A stretch of 64,000 nucleotides of DNA from positions 1,817,501-1,881,500 of the forward strand of contig NC_089273.1 of assembly GCF_963678975.1 (NCBI RefSeq). The letters are read 5' to 3'. The stretch comes from Dysidea avara. Lineage: Eukaryota; Porifera; Demospongiae; Dictyoceratida; Dysideidae. Position numbers and translations under genes: made by a program. The notes beneath the pieces were generated by a model, which was not told the origin of the DNA, searched no databases, and saw nothing but the letters and a program-made list of their open reading frames with translations. Below are positions 53,689 through 64,000 of this stretch, piece after piece; within the stretch, counting starts at the first letter, position 1, and every line of letters begins with the position of its first letter.

Positions 53689-56600
53689 AGGCTGGGTTGC
53701 TATGCAATCCAGGCCTCACCCAAGCAACGGGGGTTTCTTTAATTTGTTTGTTTGCTTACCCTTTGCTTTGACCCCTCAATCATATGTGCTCTGGATTCGG
53801 ATCCTGTCAAACACTCAGCATATTTCCCTCACTTAACCATATGTATGCACCACTATTTTGTCCCACTGTGCTTAGCATACTATTAGCAACTTTTCAACAA
53901 CGCAGGAGCTTCCGAAACTAAACAATCAACTCTGCTGTCTATATACACCCCCTTTTTGTCATATCGTGTAATTAACAACATCCATATACCATTTACCCAT
54001 TAACCCTAACATACCCGTTAATATTTGGAAATAGCCTTCTGAGTAAAAGGCTTTTTGCGACACATGTACCGTACTGGTAAACTATTGTATAAATGAAGTG
54101 CCATCATTTAACATACTGTAATCCATCCCTGTCACTTTTATCTCAATGCTTATTTTTGCTGTGTAAAATGTCTGTAGGATGATTTTTAAAGGCGGAATTT
54201 GGACGGCACACGAAACATTCACCACAATCCCTACCTAAATGGTACGACTGTACTGTTTGATACAATTACTGTACTAATTGTATTGTCACCATACACCTGT
54301 ACCAATGTCAGAGTCCCTTGTAGAATCCATGGTGGTGTCCAATGATCATGTTACCACAACTGCCCAATGCTCTGAATGTCAAAGTGAAGAAATATGCACA
54401 GTGCTCTAAATGTCAAACCGAAGACATTCGATGGTACTCCCACTGGCACCAAGGTAATCTCATCTTGTTCAAACTCATTAGGTTCATCGCTGTAGATTCT
54501 CAGTAAACAGTCCTGGGTGCTTCTGCCCATGACATACTGGGGTCTAACCTGACCATTGTATGTATATACACTTTGTTGTGTCTCGTAATTCAGTGTAACC
54601 TGTATTGGTACTTCCCAACACTTTTGCTCCTTGCACATTCTTTTGTGGTACATTTCATTAACTTGTATGTGCTATATGGCTCAATACATCGCTTTATCTA
54701 GCCTAGTATGGCCTTAACTTGTTTCGCACCTCTCACCTAGATTGCTACCTCTCTCTAGCACTCCATTTATACTGTCCCGAATAACTTTCAGCTCATGTCA
54801 ACGACCCCAAACTAACCCTTGATTGCCCTGTCAAGAGCTGGGATTGCATGCGCCAGTAAATAGTGAGTGGGCTTGACCTAGCACATGATGGCTAAAAGGG
54901 GAGGGGTGTTTATCGATGTAATAACTGTGCTGAAATTGTAGTGATGATGTGATGTTACGCATTGAGCCTACCTCCATTTACACCACCTGCTTGACTAGAC
55001 AGATGCTATCAGCATCATGGGGTGAGCCTGTGTAGTTGTAATTGTGCTGTATATGATGTGGTGACTGTATGGCATTGTTTCTGTTATGTAGGTAGTGAGG
55101 CAGTGGCAGTCATTACATATATTGGAACATGTTCCTTCGGTAATGAATAACTACCTCAATATTACCATATAACTATTTGAATTTTGTTTATCTACCACCA
55201 CATTTTATGGTTGAGAGTGTCAGGGACTGTGCATTCAGTTAAAATGGTGAGTAATCTGGTGGCTCTTCATCACTGTTGTCACTAGGTGCTATCAATGTCA
55301 TCATCCAGTTGTAAATAGTCTGGATCATCATCGTGAAAGTGCGCATTATCTAGTAGTTGCGTGTTTGCGCTTCCACTGCTATCGAAGATCCAAAAACGTG
55401 TGGGCAGCCTCTTAGTTGGTATTCATTCGAAGGAAGTAATCTCTATCCATTGTAATACAAGTCTTGAAGAATCGCCATGACATTGATGATGAGTCAATGA
55501 CTGACAGCAAAACCGGAAGTTCAGTAATCCATGCCGTTTAACTTCCGTGTAATAAGCTTAGTAACCTACGCTGTTTAACTTTGCCGTGACCTCCACAATG
55601 ACCAGAACCAATAAGAAAGTCCAGTAATCTACACCGTTAATTACATCTGTGACATTGACGATGACTGACACTACTTTGTATATTATTGCGTCCTTGTGTA
55701 ACACTAAAGAACTTGTACGGTTTTTTTATTTTTTTATTTTTAATATTTAATCATGAAGTTGCCGTGTAATGAACGATGACTGGAAGTTTTCGTATTTGAT
55801 CGTAAATTGCCGTGTAATTGACGATGACTTATGGCTCTCTCGCTGGTGTGGGATTTGCCCCCAATAACTGACCTACGTGGTAGGTAAGTTGTCCTATAAG
55901 TGCAACATACATCGACCAATTTCTGTCCAGATGAGTGCTGACCCTAGCAACGAGGGCAGGTTTAAGTTACCTGCCAACCAGGCACTGTGCAGCTTTTGAG
56001 TGTTACTGACACAGTGAACAGCTACTGTATCCACTTTCAGTCTACCGGATGGCCAAAATTGGGATCACGAAACAACTACCCAGGGGGGAATGTGGCATTA
56101 CCATATCGTCCTGGGAGCTCATCTGCTCTAAGTGATTCACACATTTTGATGCACTGTAGGTGATTACTATATAGCTCGCTGTCACACACGTGGATGTAAA
56201 TTCTGAATTTACTCATGTTAGTATGCTTTTGGACTACTGGAACTTCCAATCCCTTTACCAGGTCTACTAATTGGAGACTTCCGGGCAGTTGATGCTAGGG
56301 TGCGGCACTATACACAATAGAAACACATGGCTGCATCGTGCGATGCCTTGTAACCTTCGTGACATTCATTACAAATCAGTGTGTGACCCCTTTTAGCATG
56401 ATGGGTCACTGCTTTAGTTGGTGAGCGATGTCACGTCACCAGTAAATAAGCCAGATGACGAATGGAAGGCGACTTTTTCTCGCATGAAATATACCGAATA
56501 CTTGTCGTCAGGTGTTTACAACTGATTGGTGACCGTATGCTGACTTTAAACTTTTGTACAAGGATCTCGGGTGAGACTACATTGGATTCTCATCACCCAC

Positions 56601-56989
56601 GCCATTTATCACTTCCCAGTTTAGCTGCAAGACATTCTTCGACTGCTGGCGCGTTAACTCAGCATGTACTTGATGATCTTCGTTGGCTTTCCTGGCATGT
56701 TAGCTCCCCATATAGTTCACTTACCGTCTACTATGCTATTGTAGAACTGAATACGCTAACAATAGTATCACACATTAACACCGTCCACCCAAAGTGGTAA
56801 GAAACGGGAAGTGTGGTAGGGATAGTTTCGTTAGTATTATTATTATTATTATTTTTGACACATCGATGCATTGATGTGATTAACTTGGCCACCGGTAGCT
56901 ACATGCAGGATACTGGTGGACCTTCAGCATCCTTAAAGTGTGCAGCCTTTATAATAATCAAATTCTAAATAAATGTAATCGACGACAAT
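53689..56989. other. G+C-richer region without a firm gene
   Basis: Diverged short repeats built on GTGACATTGACGATGACTGA occur at 55470-55830. A minus-strand frame at 54653-54351 (100 residues, YGQVRPQYVMGRSTQDC-like composition) has no known relative that I recognise. A (TTA)n run lies at 56838-56853. Confidence 0.35.
56290..56420 (-). pseudogene. Zinc-ribbon-like coding fragment
   Basis: Minus strand: HAKRGHTLICNECHEGYKA and then AAMCFYC, i.e. two Cys-x2-Cys pairs 17 residues apart, followed by a stop and an open Ser/Pro/Lys-rich stretch. It could be an exon or relic of a zinc-binding protein; too short to place. Confidence 0.25.
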
Positions 56990-57885
56990 CACAATTTACT
57001 AGTCTTCCTTGACTACTGGTATGTCAGCTCAGCATATAATAAACAATCTTTGCGGTTTGGCTGCCCTTCCTTGACTGGTGGCCCATGAGCTCAGCACATA
57101 ATCGACCATCTTCGTGGTTGAACTTGCCTTCCTCGACTGCTAGCATATTTCAGCACGTAATTGACCTTCGCGGTTGAGCTGGTTTTCCTTGACTGCTGGC
57201 CCGTTAGCTTAGCACGTAATGAACGGCCATCTTCGCAGTTGAACTTGCCTTCCTCGACTGCTAGTACATTAATTCAGCACGTAATGGATAATCTTCGCGA
57301 TTGAGCTGGCCTTCCTTGACTGCTGGCACGTTAGCTCAGCATGTAATCAACCATCTTCATGGTTGAGCTGGCCTTGCTTTGACTGCTGGCACGTTAGCTC
57401 AGCACGTAATCGACCACCTTTGCAGTTGAGCTGGCCTTGCTTTCGACTGCTGGCACGCTAGCTCAGCACGTAATTGACCATCTTCGCGGTTGAGCTGGTC
57501 TTCCTTGACTGCTGGCACGTTAGCTCAGTACGTAACACTGCGTAATCGACTATCTTCGTGGTTGAGCTGGCCTTCCTTATTATTAATGTTTTACAGTACA
57601 TAGGTACTGAAAGCCAATGGAAAGTACTGCCAAAGGCTAACTTTGACTGCTGGCACGTTAGCTCAGCACGTAATCGACCATCTTCATGGTTGAGCTGGCC
57701 TTGCTTTGACTGCTGGCACGTTAGCTCAGCACGTAATCGACCATCTACGTGGTTCAGCTGGTCTTCCTTGACTGCTGGCACGTTAGCTCAGTACGTAACA
57801 CTGCGTAATCGACTATCTTCGCGGTTGAGCTGGCGTTCGTTGACTGCTGGCACGTTAGCTCAGCACATCCTCGACGATTTTCGAT
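56990..57885. repeat. About 60-bp minisatellite
   Basis: About thirteen units spaced 52-70 bases share CTTGACTGCTGGCACGTTAG, then CTCAGCACGTAATCGACC and ATCTTCG-GGTTGAGCTGG. One unit is interrupted by about 70 foreign bases (57575-57645), and two carry an extra TACGTAACACTGCG. A stray unit lies at 56630-56700. Overlapping frames on both strands are repeat translations. Confidence 0.9.
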
Positions 57886-58145
57886 TAACGCTTACAGGCC
57901 CAGCACCCCTATTATTTCTAGTCTAATTGTGGTTTCGATACCATCCTGCGTCGTTCGACCCTTTCACAGCCCCCGCCTTTATCCCTCGCTCTTTCACCAC
58001 GTGAACACAACTGTGTTGTCATCCCTCAGCCATATGGCTACAGGGAGAACCTTTTGAGGCGGGGGCTTCTACTTACCTCGTGACGGTTGGTGGCAAAGCG
58101 AGTCAGTCTCGGTCAGTGTCCGACTCCGGTCTTGTGAGGCCTTCA

Positions 58146-58391
58146 CTAAGCTACTCTCGGCCTGACTCCTATTTTCTTGAGCAGCGTCTTTGCTGACAAT
58201 TTTCTGCCATCCTCAGTCTCTACTCCGTTCCTCGTTATCCGCTGTAGCCGACTGACTATCCCACACAAGTATCTTCCTCTTGTTGCTATCACTCTTCTAC
58301 TGTGCTGTCTCACTGAAAGAAAACTAGTTCGCACTTCTGCTTGTGTATGCTTATTGTTCCGTTCACGTGATGCCGGATAGCCTGCCGCCAT
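58146..58391 (-). CDS. Small basic ORF (81 aa), start shared with the 400-bp repeat
   Basis: ATG at 58391-58389 in strong context (GGAAATGGCGG) opens 81 codons to TAG. The first 24 residues (MAAGYPASRERNNKHTQ and following) are encoded by the module that also occurs in the 400-bp repeats. The remaining 57 are unique, Arg/Lys-rich and end LLKKIGVRPRVA. A promoter-like G+C-rich region with CACGTGA lies within and upstream. Whether it is translated is unknown; it may be the original first exon from which the 400-bp array grew, or part of an unknown mobile element. Confidence 0.35.
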   Translation of the reverse strand: MAAGYPASRERNNKHTQAEVRTSFLSVRQHSRRVIATRGRYLCGIVSRLQRITRNGVETEDGRKLSAKTLLKKIGVRPRVA

Positions 58392-58476
58392 TTCCGTCCT
58401 CTATCTCCGTGACACTTTAAAGAACCGGGCTACGATCGGCCAGTTAACCTGGGTTAAACTGCGTCTAACCCTCATT
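58318..58476. repeat. Isolated fragment of the 400-bp repeat
   Basis: Starts at AGAAAACTAGTTCGCACTTC and ends at CTAACCCTCATT, equal to offsets 243-400 of the unit with three differences. Together with the broken third unit at 53688 it brackets 4.6 kb. Confidence 0.85.
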
Positions 58477-58668
58477 AGTACAGGCAGGTGCGAGGCTGGT
58501 GTGCGGATGGGTGGGTCATTATCACACCACATGCCACAATTGCTAGGCTATGACAAGATACTAGACTATTTCTGGTGTACTGTCAGCTCCACTAACAAGC
58601 ACAGTGGCACTGTTTGACACTTTCTGCTTGCAAAATTCTGTAAACATTAAAATAATGAAGGGCTCACT

Positions 58669-59444
58669 CGAGGGGTCCGTCACGGGCTGGTATCCCGTAC
58701 AAGTCATTTGGAATCCCTCGGAATCTCGCACAAAATCTGGAATCTTGCCTTGGAATCTGGAATCTTTTGGTTGATTAAAGTCCATGAATTTCCGAATAAT
58801 TCCGGATATTCTAATAGCGTGCAACTCCCGGATATTCTAATAGCGTGCAACTCATGGTATGCAGCTCGAGATGCAGCTATAAGCTTGTTGGCCTGTTATA
58901 ACTTACCTTGAGCTGTTAATTTCACATCGCTTTAAACTTAATGTGTCTATATAGGTGTTTAAGAGCTTTTATGGATTCAACAGAGCAGAGTGTAGAGTCC
59001 AACTGCTGAATAGTCGAGTCTCGAGTTTTGCCGAGTCTGTAGTTGTGTCTCCGATTAACAGCGAACCACAAGGCGAATCCAGAGCCTATCCCAGGTACAG
59101 CGAAGTCTACAATGAGTAGCTAATGAAGTTTAGGTGCCGAGTTAGGTGCTCGTTTAGGTGCGAGTTGAACACGGAAGTTGAGCAGCATTGTCTGAGCTAG
59201 CCGGCATTCGAGGAGAGTGTCCGAGGCACTGATCGTGTATCCAAGAGAGTAGTTCGAGGTAGCTGTTACCTTTCCACGCATTTCTGTAGGGCTAGCGTGT
59301 CATTAATTTTGTTTGAGTACAGGATTTTAATTTTGTTAATTGGATTTCAGTAATTTAAATATTTCTTGGAATCCGGAATCTTGCCTGAAATTTCGTGGGA
59401 TTTGGAATCTCGCACAGGATTTTAAGGTCGTAGCGGACCCCTCG
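58669..59444. mobile_element. 776-bp hAT-like MITE with perfect 8-bp target duplication
   Basis: CGAGGGGTCCG at the left is mirrored at the right (CGGACCCCTCG), and GGCTCACT stands at both outer borders (58661-58668, 59445-59452). Inside, GGAATCTCGCACA and GGAATCTTGCC occur near both ends in the same orientation. No coding frame of note. Confidence 0.85.
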
Positions 59445-61301
59445 GGCTCACTTCACAAATCTGACACTCCAATAAACATTGCTTGTACAGTACACGAGGT
59501 ACAGTAGCTGCTGTACAAGTGTAGCAATCTTGAAAACTAACCTCAATATTTTGTTGTTCAGACAAATAATAATTAATCTGTAATAGGGGAAATACCTGTG
59601 GCAGTGAAAATACATGTGGATACTGATGAGAAACAGAAGATCACCACCCTAAATCACTTTCAGTAGCTGGTCAATTTAAAGTCTAACATACAGTAACATG
59701 TTACTCAGATGTGTAGCATTAGTTTTAATTTTCTTATAGTCCCGGCATGTAAACAGACCAATACATTTGTTGGGGAAGTACACTATATACAATACAAGGT
59801 AGTGATATGAGCTATAGGTTGCTTTACTACCACTGTCAAAGTCCTTGCAGTCTTGATTGGGCAACGTTTCACCTTGATCTGTTATTTGAAGTGTTGATCA
59901 GTGTTTGACCTGTGAATATAGAACTATTATGTTATATAGAATTAATTCTTTAGTTCTATATTGAGAACTACTTTTATTTTGTATTATATTGTAGGAATTG
60001 AGATGAACCATACAAACAGTTTTGTCAATAGTGGTAGTGCTTTACCCCATCAATCCTTTGTAACCATGGATGTCCTGCAAGATGTGCAACCTGTAACTAG
60101 GCCACTTCAACTAAATATTTTTGTTTCTTAGGCCAAATTCAGCCAAGTACAGGGTCAGTAGGTCGGTAAATAAATATATTTTTACCAGCTGAAGAGTGAT
60201 TTTGCGAGTCAAATGGTGACTAAACTACATTGATCATGATTGCTGTATCACTTGTGAGTAGGTAGCGATATGGCTAGATATTGCGCATTGCTTACTTAAC
60301 AAAGCCATATATGGGCACTATATACTGTCCATGAAGTATACATGTTGAATCATAGATATACGACTCTTAAAAGGGATTGGAAATGGCGTCACATGCCTAA
60401 AATAGCCGTGTTTTGAATGGGAATGTGTCTCCTGTAATTTGTACCGCATGCTAAATTATTGGCCATTGATGGGAGTTTTGCAGGTTTTGTGAGAGGGGTT
60501 AGGACCCGTTAACAAAGTGTGTCACAGTATTACTAGCTTTGTTCAACGGCTTGGGCATTAGATCAATGCTTGATAGACAAATAGTTGTGCTACACAACAA
60601 CCGTGCAGAGTTTAAGAACAGAAACATTAGGGTATTACAACATCAAGCAATGTTGTAAGTAAGGAATATGCAGTATTTAAACCAGGGGTATGACTTACAA
60701 ACCGTTGTGTTTAATTCTAATGACCAAAAGTGTTCTAAAAAGCCACGTATCATTGATACCAGGAAGTGTGTGCAGAGGCTACAGGTATCTTGGTGTAGAA
60801 ATGATAACAAAATAGCACGATATAACAATTTGTATCTACCTGGTGACATCAAATGTACAAGTAGTATACTGGGTGTGTGTTGCCATTTCCAATCACTATG
60901 AAGAGTGCTATATATCTATGGTTGAATGTAGTCATGTGAAGGTGTTGTATTGTGGTACCTGACCAAAGTGGTGGTCCTGAGTGATTGTATAACTGACACT
61001 ATTGTTTGTTGTTGTATCTTGTTAACAGCTTGTGGGCCTGTAACAACAAAGTGTTTTAGTGTATTCTATAATATTAGTACAGTGAAACCTTATATTACCA
61101 CCTCTTTAATAAGACAAGCTCAGGGGGGTAGGACAGGACCACGTACACTACGGAGCACTAACAAAAATATTTGTTTTAAACGTAGTCATACTACCTGTTG
61201 AAATTAATATATCTTACAAAAAACGATTGTATTGTAATCATTGATGACCACTGTTACTGTTGATGTGAAAGTCATCACCGCCACACATCGTCATCATTGT
61301 A
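59445..61301. other. No gene recognised
   Basis: A+T-rich. Short frames at 60643-60901 on both strands overlap and are not convincing. No repeat borders found. Confidence 0.3.
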
Positions 61302-61467
61302 AGTCTAAATAATAGTTAGACGTCAAGAACCAGGGTTCTACGGGATTTAGAAAACTCGAAGGCCCTGGGCTGTAGCGCCTGAGCGCAGCGAGGGCGCTAC
61401 TAAGGGCCTGAGGGTTTTCTAAATCCCGTAGAACCCAGTGGTTCTTGACGTCTAACTTATTTAGACT
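61302..61467. other. 166-bp near-perfect hairpin, copy 1
   Basis: AGTCTAAATAA at the left pairs with TTATTTAGACT at the right; pairing continues through GGGATTTAGAAAAC and AGGCCC to an inner stem-loop GTAGCGCC...GGCGCTAC. Mismatches are few. The palindrome is G+C-rich at its tip. Confidence 0.9.
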
Positions 61468-61936
61468 ACAACTTGTTATTGTACCTTGAGTTGACAGCTG
61501 CTTGTAAATGGGAAATGTATGGCTAATTACTAGAAACAAGCCCTCTACACCTCCCTACATGGCGGGACCTCAGCGTGGCTGTTGCTACCCGTTTAAACGC
61601 CCATGCGTTGCCAATGTTACAGGCGCATGCTATGTATCGAAGTACTGGACTCAGCGAGTGGACTACAACTCATTGTTGCTGTTGTTGTGCCCCGACAGCT
61701 GCTTGTAAGCAAGTAATGTAGTGTTGATTAGTACAAACAAGCCCATTACACCTCCCTCTAATTCAGTACGGCTGTTACTAGCCATTTAAATGCCCATGCG
61801 TTGCCAATGTTACAGGCGCGTAATTATCGTGTTTCGTATCGCCTCAGAGCGTGGTCTCTATTGAACATGACCGTGGCTCTACGAGATTTAGAGACCACGT
61901 TTTCAGCCAATCAAATTTCAGTATCAAACTTGTTGT

Positions 61937-62102
61937 AGTCTAAATAATAGTTTGACATCAAGAACCAGGGTTCTAAGGGATTTAGAAAACTCGAAGGCCC
62001 TGGGCTGTAGCGCCTGAGCGCAGCAAGGGCGCTACTAAGGGCCTGAGGGTTTTCTAAATCCTGTAGAACCCAGTGGTTCTTGACGTCTAACTTATTTAGA
62101 CT
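61937..62102. other. 166-bp near-perfect hairpin, copy 2
   Basis: Same structure as at 61302-61467. Its differences are partly in one arm only (TTTGACATCAAG against CTTGACGTCTAA), so pairing was slightly weakened after duplication. Confidence 0.9.
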
Positions 62103-62824
62103 ACAACTCGTTATTGTACCTTGAGTTGACAGCTGCTTGTAAATGGGAAATGTATGGCTAATTACTAGAAACAAGCCCTCTACACCTCCCTACATGGCGG
62201 GACCTCAGCGTGGCTGTTGCTACCCGTTTAAACGCCCATGCGTTGCCAATGTTACAGGCGCGTGCTATGTATCGAAGTACTGGACTCAGCGAGTGGACTA
62301 CAACTCATTGTTGCTGTTGTTGTGCCCCGACAGTTGCTTGTAAGCAAGTAATGTAGTGTTGATTAGTACAAACAAGCCCATTACACCTCCCTCTAATTCA
62401 GTATGGCTGTTACTAGCCATTTAAACGCCCATGCGTTGCCAATGTTACAGGCGCGTAATTATCGTGTTTCGTATCGCCTCAGAGCGTGGTCTCTATTGGA
62501 CATGACCGTGGCTCTACGAGATTTAGAGACCACGTTTTCAGCCAATCAAATTTCAGTATCAAACTTGTTGTAGTCTAATTATTCCATAACGGCAGCGTTT
62601 TTCTAATCGTGAATCACATCATTGCAAACAACAGAACTAAAATATGTATTAATCCCCGTCAATCCCCTCCCTCTACTTTTTGTACAGAGTCTATTCAGTT
62701 CACGTGAAATACTTTCAGTATTTGTGCAATGTTATTATGTATTTACGTGAGCTTGTCCTACCCTCCCTGAGACAAGCTCATTATAGTGACCACCTTAAAG
62801 TTAGTGCAATAAAATTTATTGTAA

Positions 62825-63029
62825 ATAAAAATTATATAATTTAAAAATGAGGCACGTGTGGTTCCAGCGATAAGAAGTAGTGAAACAAGAGATGATGGAT
62901 TCAAAAGTAGGGGTTTCCCCACTTTGCTACAATTCCAAGTACGTAACTAGGGATTTTCCCTCACAGCTACCATCATCTCTTGTTTTATCGCTGGAACCAT
63001 ACCTCATTTTTAAATTATATAATTTTTAT
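62825..63029. mobile_element. 205-bp palindromic MITE
   Basis: ATAAAAATTATATAATTT at the left is mirrored at the right; pairing extends about 48 bases (through AATGAGG and GGTTCCAGCGATAA) and resumes at ACAAGAGATGATGG. A/T-rich borders hide any target duplication. Confidence 0.8.
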
Positions 63030-63689
63030 TATACTAGTTTGGTTCTTTTTTACTAGAGCTAGCTATGAAATATGTTAGTGTGGTATCTCGATCTTGCCAC
63101 TAAGCTACACATTAGATCAAGCTAGTGGACATGACACAACACCTTGTTTTCCTATGAAGCTAGATTGTCTTGTCACATTTTGATCTTTAAGGAGTATGGC
63201 AATTGTTTTAAAAGCAGCACAGCTTAGCGGCTACCAGTCTGTTAAGCACCTCAAATAGTTTTGTGGCATCTAGATATGCTCTTTCAAGGAAAGTGTCGAT
63301 ATGGAAGATTAACGTCTTGGTATGGTTTCCTGGATAGAAGAGGATCATTTAATTGAAGATAAAAGAAATGACAAAGCACAGAAAACAGACATTCATCAGA
63401 ACTACAAAAGGCACATCCCACCAGTGAGTTTGTTGTTGTGGCTTAAAATGGTGGCCGTATGCTACTTCATTTGGTCTCTAACCTTGTGACTGTGGTCAGG
63501 CAGACTGGCAAACAAAAATTCAAGTTATGGTGATTTTTTAAAAACTAAATATCCGGGTGCCTGTATGTGTTTTCTTGTTTTCAATGCTGTAATTGATGCT
63601 GAATGGAGTAAGGCTATTCTGTACAGGTGATTTTCGCTGAGTATGATATTTTCATGATGATTTTTAAATGCAACATTCTTAGTGGCTCA
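63030..63689. other. No gene recognised
   Basis: No long frame; contains a stretch with GGTCAGGCAGACTGGCAAAC that looks like unique intergenic DNA. Confidence 0.3.
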
Positions 63690-64000
63690 TAGTGTTGCAC
63701 CGATATGACATTTTGCCGATATTCCGATAACTGATATGGGATAATATTTCCAAGCCGATAAACTTAGCCGATCCGATATAATACTAAATGTCTATCCTTC
63801 ATTGAATTTTACCACAAAGCTGTTTATAAAGGACTAATTTAGCTTGTTTGTAGTGGTGGTAGTGCCACAACAATAGCTGACAGCACTTTTAAGCAGTAAT
63901 AATAACAACATTACAAAGCAGTAAAATGCTACTCTATACACAGTTTGGTGCACATGAGCATGTGTTTTTAAATAATACATAATATCTACTGCTTTTTTCT
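63690..64000 (+). mobile_element. hAT-like element, left end, continues beyond window
   Basis: TAGTGTTGCACCGATATG followed by repeated GCCGATA and CCGATAT motifs is a sister of the element at 36069 (TAGAGCTGTACCGATATG). The right end is outside the window. Confidence 0.6.

Larger units (their letters stand above)
61302..62571. repeat. Tandem duplication of a 635-bp unit
   Basis: Units 61302-61936 and 61937-62571 are about 97% alike by eye (changes such as GTTAGACGTC/GTTTGACATC). Each starts with a 166-bp hairpin and near its end carries a second one (CGTGGTCTCTA ... TAGAGACCACG). The mirrored minus- and plus-strand frames in both units are hairpin translations. Confidence 0.95.

Noticed and set aside
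57458-57926. Opposing ORFs of 107 and 122 residues
   Set aside because: Both follow the roughly 60-bp minisatellite unit.
61294-62343. Pairs of identical ORFs of 66-87 residues on both strands
   Set aside because: They read through the hairpins of the 635-bp duplicated unit; no independent coding evidence.

Overview
The window is nuclear DNA of an animal. The few gene-like pieces sit in long introns with GT/AG splice sites. Nearly everything else is the debris of metazoan transposons: DIRS-like tyrosine-recombinase retroelements, Ty3-type LTR elements, CR1/L2-type LINEs, pogo/Jerky, ISL2EU, hAT and Mutator-like DNA elements. The A+T-rich intergenic DNA, the many fold-back elements, and a LINE with a PHD finger and a 2A-like N-terminus would suit a sponge or another early-branching invertebrate. 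That is an inference; nothing in the window names the species.

Layout. 1-3.8 kb: right part of a DIRS/PAT-like element (gag with zinc knuckle, pol cut short by a minisatellite, tyrosine recombinase with one stop, split terminal repeats). 4.36-4.69 kb: 19-bp minisatellite. 5.5-7.0 kb: decayed Ty3-type RT-RNase H. 8-11 kb: MITE ends and a decayed pogo/Jerky transposase. 11.9-13.0 kb: fold-back element with a MITE inside one arm. 13.3-16.3 kb: tandem duplications. 17.8-20.8 kb: 3-kb LINE on the minus strand. 20.9-24.2 kb: C-terminal exons of an unrecognised plus-strand gene whose introns hold a 1.6-kb palindrome and a hAT MITE. 24.4-27.7 kb: ISL2EU-type transposon with convergent genes (SWIM-YqaJ-PHD against THAP-DDE). 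28.4-39.4 kb: two minus-strand exons of an ankyrin-repeat gene flanking an intron of about 11 kb full of repeats, including a Mutator-like fold-back, a large inverted pair of one repeat family, a hAT MITE with perfect 8-bp target duplication, and a fold-back element nested inside its own kind. 43-50.7 kb: tandem segmental duplication carrying LINE fragments; its first copy keeps a hAT-like element with a 13-copy 26-bp hairpin array. 52-58.5 kb: G+C-richer DNA with a tRNA-like sequence, exact 400-bp tandem repeats, a roughly 60-bp minisatellite and a small basic ORF. 58.7-59.4 kb: hAT-like MITE. 61.3-62.6 kb: a 635-bp tandem duplication, each unit opening with a 166-bp hairpin. 62.8-64 kb: a small fold-back and the start of another hAT-like element.

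No coding sequence of a mobile element here looks intact: each has stops, frameshifts or deletions. The best-supported host genes are the four-exon plus-strand gene at 20.9-24.2 kb and the ankyrin gene; both rest on splice signals and phase, not on transcripts. All percentages, homologies and target duplications were read by eye.
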